64,000 bases of DNA. Origin: Hymenobacter duratus. GTDB lineage: Bacteria > Bacteroidota > Bacteroidia > Cytophagales > Hymenobacteraceae. This document shows, piece by piece, positions 59,185-64,000 of this stretch. Positions within the stretch are counted from its first letter, which is position 1. Each line of letters opens with the position of its first letter. The stretch is from positions 40,597-104,596 of the forward strand of contig NZ_JACWZZ010000005.1 of NCBI RefSeq assembly GCF_014698995.1. The letters run 5' to 3'. The notes under the pieces were generated by a model, which saw nothing but the letters and a program-made list of their open reading frames with translations, was not told the origin of the DNA and did no database searches. The position numbers and the translations under genes were made by a program.

Positions 59185-59278
59185 TGGCTTAGGGTGCGCT
59201 GGCTGGTGCGTTCGAGCGGGCAGCGGCAGCTTCCCCGGTTACCGGGTGGCCGTGCCGCATACCGTCCGGCGCTACCGC

Positions 59279-60685
59279 CTACTTCTTGATTTCGCCCACC
59301 ATGTCCTCGGGCTTGAGCCACTCGTTGAACTGCTCCTCGGTGAGGTAGCCGAGCTGGAGGGCGGTTTCCTTCAGGGTCGAGCCGTTTTTGTGGGCCGTCT
59401 GGGCAATTTCGGCGGCTTTGTAGTAGCCAATGTGCGGGTTGAGGGCCGTTACCAGCATCAGCGACGAATCCACGTGCTTCTTGATGTTGGCTTCCAGAGG
59501 CTCGATGCCCACAGCGCACTTGTCGTTGAAGCTTACGCACACGTCGCCAATCAGGCGGGCTGAGTGCAGGAAGTTGTAGATCATGACGGGCTTGAACACG
59601 TTCAGCTCGAAGTGGCCGTTCATGCCGCCGATGTTGATGGCCACGTCGTTGCCCATTACCTGGGCGGCTACCATCGTCATGGCTTCGCACTGGGTGGGGT
59701 TCACCTTGCCGGGCATGATGCTGGAGCCGGGCTCGTTGTCGGGGATGTGCAGCTCGCCGATGCCGGCACGCGGACCCGAGGCCAGCAGGCGGATATCGTT
59801 GCCGATTTTCATCAGCGAAGCCGCTACAGTCTTCAACGCGCCGTGGGCTTCCACGATGGCGTCGTGGGCGGCCAGGGCCTCAAACTTGTTTTCGGCCGTG
59901 ATGAAGGGCAGGCCGGTGAGGTCGGCAATGTGCTTGGCCACGTTCTCCGAGTAGCCGGCGGGCGTGTTGATGCCGGTGCCCACGGCAGTGCCGCCCAGGG
60001 CCAACTCGCTCAAATGGGCCAGCGTGTTCTTGATGGCGCGCAGGCCGTGGTCGAGCTGCGAAACGTAGCCTGAAAACTCCTGGCCCACCGTCAGTGGCGT
60101 AGCGTCCATGAGGTGCGTACGGCCGATTTTTACGATGTGCATGAACTGCTCGCTCTTGCTTTTGAGCGTGTCGCGCAGCTTCTCGATGCCGGGAATGGTG
60201 GTTTCCACCAGGATTTTGTAGGCCGCAATGTGCATGGCCGTCGGGAACGTGTCGTTGGAGCTTTGGCTCTTATTCACGTCGTCGTTGGGGGCTAGCACCT
60301 TCTTTTCGTCCGAAAGGCTGCCACCCTGCAGCACGTGGCCGCGGTAGGCTACCACTTCGTTCACGTTCATGTTGCTCTGCGTGCCCGAGCCGGTCTGCCA
60401 TACCACCAGCGGGAACTCCTTATCGAGCTTGCCTTCCAGGATTTCGTCGCACACGCGGCCAATCAGCTCGGCTTTGTCGGCGTCGAGAATGCCGGCGTCG
60501 CGGTTGGTGAGGGCGGCGGCTTTCTTGAGGTAGGCGAAGGCGCGGATGATTTCCTTGGGCATCCGGTTAATGTCCTGGGCAATCTGGAAGTTGTCGATGC
60601 TGCGCTGGGTCTGGGCGCCGTAGTAGGCGTCGGCTGGCACCTGCACGGTGCCCATGGTGTCTTTCTCGGTGCGGAACTGCGTCAT
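59279..60685 (-). CDS. fumC: Class II fumarate hydratase
   Basis: 468 residues. It interconverts fumarate and malate in the TCA cycle as a homotetramer. Signatures: VVWQTGSGTQSNMNVNEV, TAMHIAAYKILVE, IGRTHLMDATPLTVGQEFSG (catalytic His191 region) and SSIMPGKVNP at 321-330, the mobile catalytic loop. The ATG at 60685 (MTQFRTEKDTMG) is the family start; upstream codons look like leader. Confidence 0.97.
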   Translation of the reverse strand: MTQFRTEKDTMGTVQVPADAYYGAQTQRSIDNFQIAQDINRMPKEIIRAFAYLKKAAALTNRDAGILDADKAELIGRVCDEILEGKLDKEFPLVVWQTGSGTQSNMNVNEVVAYRGHVLQGGSLSDEKKVLAPNDDVNKSQSSNDTFPTAMHIAAYKILVETTIPGIEKLRDTLKSKSEQFMHIVKIGRTHLMDATPLTVGQEFSGYVSQLDHGLRAIKNTLAHLSELALGGTAVGTGINTPAGYSENVAKHIADLTGLPFITAENKFEALAAHDAIVEAHGALKTVAASLMKIGNDIRLLASGPRAGIGELHIPDNEPGSSIMPGKVNPTQCEAMTMVAAQVMGNDVAINIGGMNGHFELNVFKPVMIYNFLHSARLIGDVCVSFNDKCAVGIEPLEANIKKHVDSSLMLVTALNPHIGYYKAAEIAQTAHKNGSTLKETALQLGYLTEEQFNEWLKPEDMVGEIKK

Positions 60686-60883
60686 GCTTCTGTGGGGTGA
60701 GAAGGGAATGAAGTAACAGGGAAGGTAGCTACGGCCGGAGCCGCCGGGGCAAAAGTACGCAACCACACCCGGCGCCCTATCGAAACCCCAAAATTCTGCG
60801 GTTGCTGGGCATGGTCCCTTGCCAGCAGGCTGCGTATAGCCCAACAGGCAGTATATCCGCTGCCGTTATAGAAGTCACCCGCC

Positions 60884-61126
60884 ATGAAAAAGACATTCGA
60901 AGACGAATCCGACGCCTTATCTGCCAAGCCCGACACCCCCATTACTGCCCAAGCCGCCAGCACTACCCGTCCGGACAGCACCACCGAAACGCCAGTAGCT
61001 ACCGCCGGCAACGGTACGCCCGACTATAGCAAGGTTGAACTCAAAACCGAACCAGAGCTGCCCACGCCCGACAAAGCCGGTGGCAGCGCCACCGAGCCGG
61101 AAAGCGGCGGCGGCTACAGCGGCTAA
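60884..61126 (+). CDS. Hypothetical small low-complexity protein
   Basis: 80 residues (MKKTFEDESDALSAKPDTP start), rich in Thr, Pro, Ser, Glu and Gly, with no signal peptide and probably disordered. Clear start, and a strong hairpin follows its stop. No family recognised; it could be a small stress or linker protein, or a chance frame. Confidence 0.5.
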   Translation: MKKTFEDESDALSAKPDTPITAQAASTTRPDSTTETPVATAGNGTPDYSKVELKTEPELPTPDKAGGSATEPESGGGYSG

Positions 61127-61150
61127 CTGCTTCGCATTCTGAAAAGTGCA

Positions 61151-61201
61151 GGAGGCGTTTGCCTTCAGGCTGCAACCGGCACCCTGAAGGCAAACGCCTC
61201 C
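61151..61201. terminator. Bidirectional terminator hairpin
   Basis: GGAGGCGTTTGCCTTCAGG and its exact complement form a 19-bp stem with a 13-base loop between the convergent genes ending at 61126 and 61215. Confidence 0.8.
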
Positions 61202-61214
61202 TTGGTGTATCCGC

Positions 61215-62687
61215 TTACTGATGGTCGGCAATTCGGAACGGGATGCTGATCTGGACCGTGCGCGCCGTGCGGCGGCCATTGATGATAGCCGGATGCCAGG
61301 CGGGACCTTCCTGTAGTAGCCGAATGGCTTCGGCATCACACTCCTCCGTGAGACCTTTCACCACCTTGATATTCTGCAGCGTACCATCGACGTTCACCAA
61401 GAAGCTGAGTTTGACGCTGCCCTCTTTTTCGTCCTTCATTGCTTTTTCAGGGTACTCCAGGCTGTCCCGCAGATAGTCTCGGAAAGCACGTTGCCCACCG
61501 GCCGGCGTAGCTGCCAAGTCTATTGTTGCCGGGGCCTTTTCGCGGCGCACCAGTACAGGCGCTTCGGTTGGCTTCGGGGCAAGTGTCAGTTTTACTTCGT
61601 TGGAATCCTTGGCAAGTACTTGTTCCTTGAGCAGATACCCAGCAGCTTCAAAGGCCAGCGTGGTGGCAGCAGCAGGTATTGAGACGCTGAAAGAGCCATC
61701 GGCAGCAGTGCTTACCCCGGTGCTCACGCCATTGGCTCGTATCTGCACACCGCCCAGGCCTTCTCCACTCACGTAGTTTGTGACGCGGCCCCGAACCGTG
61801 CGGGTGCCGGCGCTGAGGACCGAAGCGTCTATAATGCGGTTTTTTGCCATATTATCAATAGCTGCGGGCGCGGCCGCAGCCTGCATACGGGCTGTAGCGG
61901 CTTTGCTTTTCGCCTTGGTCATAACCTGCGGCGCTGCTACAGTCTGTTTCGTTGCTTCATCGTCAGCCGTGCTGATGCTATTGGCAGCAGACGCTGCTTC
62001 TCCCGAAATACCCTGCCCGCCTTCCGCATTGGCTAGGGCAACAGGGGCGCTGGCCATAGCTATGCCACCGCTACCCGATTCAAGCGCTGTATCCGCTGGT
62101 ATCCGCGTCGGTTTTGCTGAGCGGCGGGCTTTCACTGGGCTTGTGTTCAGCGCAACTGACGGAACTGAGGCGGCTGCTTCAGGCGTGACGACGGACTTGT
62201 CAGCTACCTCAACGTCAGGAGCCGGCGAAGTTGCGGCTGGTGGAACGGTGGCATATGTTTCGGGAGTAGCAGCTGGCTGGCGCAAGGCAACAGGTGGTGC
62301 CGCCGTTGGCCCATCGGAGGAGCGGCGTAGGCCCAGCCATACTCCAGTGCCTACCAGCAGCAGCAGTACCACGGCCGCTAGCTGCTGCCAGGGCCGCACG
62401 AACATCCCGGCCGGAACTACCACATCGGGCTCCAGCTCGGCTACGCGGGCACGAAGACGAGCCTGCAGTTCAGAAAGGGACTTATCTGTAGCCGCTTGGT
62501 TGGTCAGAGACAACCCTTCCAGCACATCGGCGCAACGCGGACAGGCTTGGGTGTGGCGCTCTACGCGGTACTGCTCAGTGGCAGGCAGCGTACCGGCCAC
62601 ATACTGCCGCAGCAGAGCCAGCGGCAGATGCTCCCCAGCCGAACCGGCGGGTAGCAGAGAGGACGGAGACTGATTATCGGGCCGCAT
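61215..62687 (-). CDS. Anti-sigma-like membrane protein fused to TonB
   Basis: 490 residues. An N-terminal zf-HC2-type zinc site uses His45, Cys49 and Cys52 (RHTQACPRCAD). One membrane helix is at about 102-120 (QLAAVVLLLLVGTGVWLGL). A long Ala/Thr/Pro linker follows, then a carboxypeptidase-regulatory-like domain (about 300-375: VRGRVTNYVSGEGLGGVQIR) and a C-terminal TonB domain (RDYLRDSLEYPEKAMKDEKE, GSVKLSFLVNVDG, GLTEECDAEAIRLLQEGPAW). It probably holds the co-encoded sigma factor and links it to periplasmic signals. Its start overlaps the sigma gene by 14 bp. Confidence 0.85.
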   Translation of the reverse strand: MRPDNQSPSSLLPAGSAGEHLPLALLRQYVAGTLPATEQYRVERHTQACPRCADVLEGLSLTNQAATDKSLSELQARLRARVAELEPDVVVPAGMFVRPWQQLAAVVLLLLVGTGVWLGLRRSSDGPTAAPPVALRQPAATPETYATVPPAATSPAPDVEVADKSVVTPEAAASVPSVALNTSPVKARRSAKPTRIPADTALESGSGGIAMASAPVALANAEGGQGISGEAASAANSISTADDEATKQTVAAPQVMTKAKSKAATARMQAAAAPAAIDNMAKNRIIDASVLSAGTRTVRGRVTNYVSGEGLGGVQIRANGVSTGVSTAADGSFSVSIPAAATTLAFEAAGYLLKEQVLAKDSNEVKLTLAPKPTEAPVLVRREKAPATIDLAATPAGGQRAFRDYLRDSLEYPEKAMKDEKEGSVKLSFLVNVDGTLQNIKVVKGLTEECDAEAIRLLQEGPAWHPAIINGRRTARTVQISIPFRIADHQ

Positions 62688-63318
62688 CGGAGGAGAAAGG
62701 CGAAGTCGTAGGAGGAGATTCAAGGTGGCGGCGCAAGTTGCGCTTGCCGTTTTGCAGATGGCTTTTCACCGCATTCAGGTCGTAGCCGGTTTCCTGAGCA
62801 ATGTCGCGGTAGCACTTCTTTTCCAGGAAAAATAGCTCCAGACATCGTCGTTGGCCATCTGGCAGGGTAGCCAACGCATGTTCCAGGGCCTGCAGGCGGG
62901 CTTCGTTGAATTCGGCTTCTTGGGGGTCATCATCATTCAGATGCTCCGCCACTGCCAATTCCATACTGGCCGCGTCCGGAAAATGCAGGACTAGCCCCCC
63001 ACCCCGGTCGGGGCCGGGCCGTTGCCGGGCCCGCAGCAGCATCAGGCAATGGTTGCGGGCCGTGGCATGCACCCAGGCCGGAAAATTATCCACCTCATGG
63101 CGCCGGAGCTTATCTACTAGCTGTTCAAACAGCTGCATCACGGCATCCTGCGCATCGGCATCGTCGCGCAGGTAGCGCCGGCAGATGGCAAACACCTCCG
63201 GCATATGCCGCTCATACAGCACGCCCAGGTCCGCTACCGCGCCCTGCTCCCGGTAGCGTGCCAGCAAGGCAGCATCGGGCAGTGCAGTAGGGTCAGCAGG
63301 ACGGCGACGGAAGAACAT
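62674..63318 (-). CDS. RNA polymerase sigma-70 family factor (ECF-like)
   Basis: 214 residues from the ATG at 63318. Region 2: LYERHMPEVFAICRRYLRDD and QDAVMQLFEQLVDKLRR. Region 4: LATLPDGQRRCLELFFLEKK, YRDIAQETGYDLNAVKSHLQ and KRNLRRHLES. It directs RNA polymerase to a stress regulon; the overlapping downstream gene is its likely membrane anti-sigma factor. Confidence 0.9.
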   Translation of the reverse strand: MFFRRRPADPTALPDAALLARYREQGAVADLGVLYERHMPEVFAICRRYLRDDADAQDAVMQLFEQLVDKLRRHEVDNFPAWVHATARNHCLMLLRARQRPGPDRGGGLVLHFPDAASMELAVAEHLNDDDPQEAEFNEARLQALEHALATLPDGQRRCLELFFLEKKCYRDIAQETGYDLNAVKSHLQNGKRNLRRHLESPPTTSPFSSDAAR

Positions 63319-63378
63319 AGTGTGAGAAAGAGCCGGGCAACAGCCCGCAGGTTCAGCCAAGATACGGGCCAAACGCAG

Positions 63379-63414
63379 AACCCGCCTGCCCTTCACGTGG
63401 AAGAGTAGGCGGGC
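63379..63414 (-). terminator. Hairpin downstream of pckA
   Basis: AACCCGCCTGC pairs with GTAGGCGGGCT around a 14-base loop, 29 bp past the pckA stop on the minus strand. The T-tract is weak. Confidence 0.55.
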
Positions 63415-63442
63415 TCAATAATCAGGTCAGGTTTGTCGGGTA

Positions 63443-64000
63443 CTACACTTCTACTGCCACTTTAGGCGCACCGGCCAGGATTTCGTCGTTGGCGAAATCG
63501 GCATACTTCTGGAAGTTGGTTACAAACTTCTGGGCCAGGTCGGCGGCCGTTTTGTCGTAAGCTTCCGGGTCGGACCAGGTGGCGCGTGGGTCCAGGATTT
63601 CGGTGGGCACGCCCGGCACCGAGGCTGGCACTTCCACGCCAAAGATGGGGTGCTTCTTGAATTCCACGTCGTTCAGCTCACCGTTGAGGGCGGCCGTAAT
63701 CATGGCGCGGGTGTAGCCAAGCTTCATGCGCGAGCCGACGCCGTAGCTGCCGCCACTCCAGCCGGTGTTCACCAGCCACACGTTCACCTCGTTTTCATCC
63801 ATCTTCTTGCCCAGCATCTCGGCGTACTTGGTGGGATGCAGCGGCAGGAACACGGCGCCGAAGCAGGCCGAGAACGTGGTCTGCGGCTCCGTAACGCCCA
63901 TTTCCGTGCCGGCCACCTTGGCCGTGTAGCCGCTCATGAAGTGGTACATGGCGTGGCTCTTGTCGAGCTTGCTGATGGGAGGCAGCACCCCGAAGGCGTC
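63443..64000 (-). CDS. pckA: Phosphoenolpyruvate carboxykinase (ATP), 3' part (partial)
   Basis: The last 185 residues, running off the right edge (the upstream codons at 64000-63986 read DAFGV, which continues in frame). C-terminal PckA motifs: LPPISKLDKSHAMYHFMSGY, FSACFGAVFLPLHPTKYAEM, VNTGWSGGSYGVGSRMKLGY and PTEILDPRATW. PckA converts oxaloacetate and ATP to phosphoenolpyruvate at the start of gluconeogenesis. Confidence 0.93.
   Translation of the reverse strand, partial: DAFGVLPPISKLDKSHAMYHFMSGYTAKVAGTEMGVTEPQTTFSACFGAVFLPLHPTKYAEMLGKKMDENEVNVWLVNTGWSGGSYGVGSRMKLGYTRAMITAALNGELNDVEFKKHPIFGVEVPASVPGVPTEILDPRATWSDPEAYDKTAADLAQKFVTNFQKYADFANDEILAGAPKVAVEV

Noticed and set aside
58863..59690. 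Long in-frame N-terminal extension of the GNAT gene through the 21-bp array
   Set aside because: No start codon lies between the fumC terminator and the ATG at 58862. The heptad-like peptide follows from a 21-bp period being a multiple of three, and the upstream part is antisense to fumC.

Overview
The window looks like a chromosomal segment of a high-GC Bacteroidota, most like Hymenobacter or a close relative. The evidence is the type IX secretion/gliding genes (gldJ, a PorP/SprF-like gene, and a secreted protein with a T9SS-type sorting domain), BlaI/M56 and zf-HC2/TonB signalling modules, many SPII lipoproteins, DUF4783/DUF6799/DUF6970-type proteins, promoters of the TTG-N20-TAnnTTTG form, and the near absence of Shine-Dalgarno sequences. 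The genus is inferred from gene content and style, not from a marker gene. No rRNA, tRNA, CRISPR array, IS transposase or integrase was seen.

Layout. 0-7.6 kb is housekeeping: the 3' end of hemW, a hydrolase, a cyclase, rpmA/rplU, and separate nrdB and nrdA genes (class Ia ribonucleotide reductase); three DnaA-box-like sites lie upstream of nrdB. 7.6-11.8 kb is an accessory island. It holds an abortive-infection (Abi_C-like) gene and a second unknown gene, each interrupted by one in-frame TAG, a 41-bp-period palindromic array, and a hydrolase flanked by short direct repeats. 11.8-19.3 kb carries a small heat-shock protein, a TPM-domain protein, small secreted proteins and a BlaI-M56-secreted plug-like operon with its operator. 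19.3-26.6 kb carries an old yellow enzyme, a pirin, an Rrf2 repressor with two operator copies, a short HlyD-like adaptor plus an acyl carrier protein, a SUKH-3 immunity-like protein, GNAT and VOC proteins and a T9SS cargo. 26.6-32 kb has a second small HSP behind a sigma-54-type promoter, a GH25 lysozyme, an RlpA-like protein and the cbpA-cbpM chaperone pair.

31.8-43.2 kb contains a ZIP transporter, a methyltransferase, lipoproteins, nadC with two DUF4783 genes, gpmI, a YjbQ protein, a beta-helix lipoprotein and prfA. 43.4-51.5 kb holds a DUF3365 haem protein, a MORN-like protein, an FAD oxidoreductase, exonuclease III, a carboxymuconolactone-decarboxylase pair, comF and gldJ/porP. 51.8-64 kb holds a large AsmA protein, a DUF4382 lipoprotein, a thioredoxin-like protein, DinB, dgkA and GNAT genes, fumC, a sigma factor with a membrane anti-sigma/TonB fusion, and the 3' end of pckA.

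The most unusual structure is non-coding. Three intergenic tandem arrays have periods of 41, 42 and 21 bp, all close to whole multiples of 10.5 bp. There is also a dispersed family of inverted-repeat elements at gene borders. The two TAG-interrupted neighbours are most simply pseudogenes, because RF1 (prfA) is intact in the window and TAG ends many ordinary genes.
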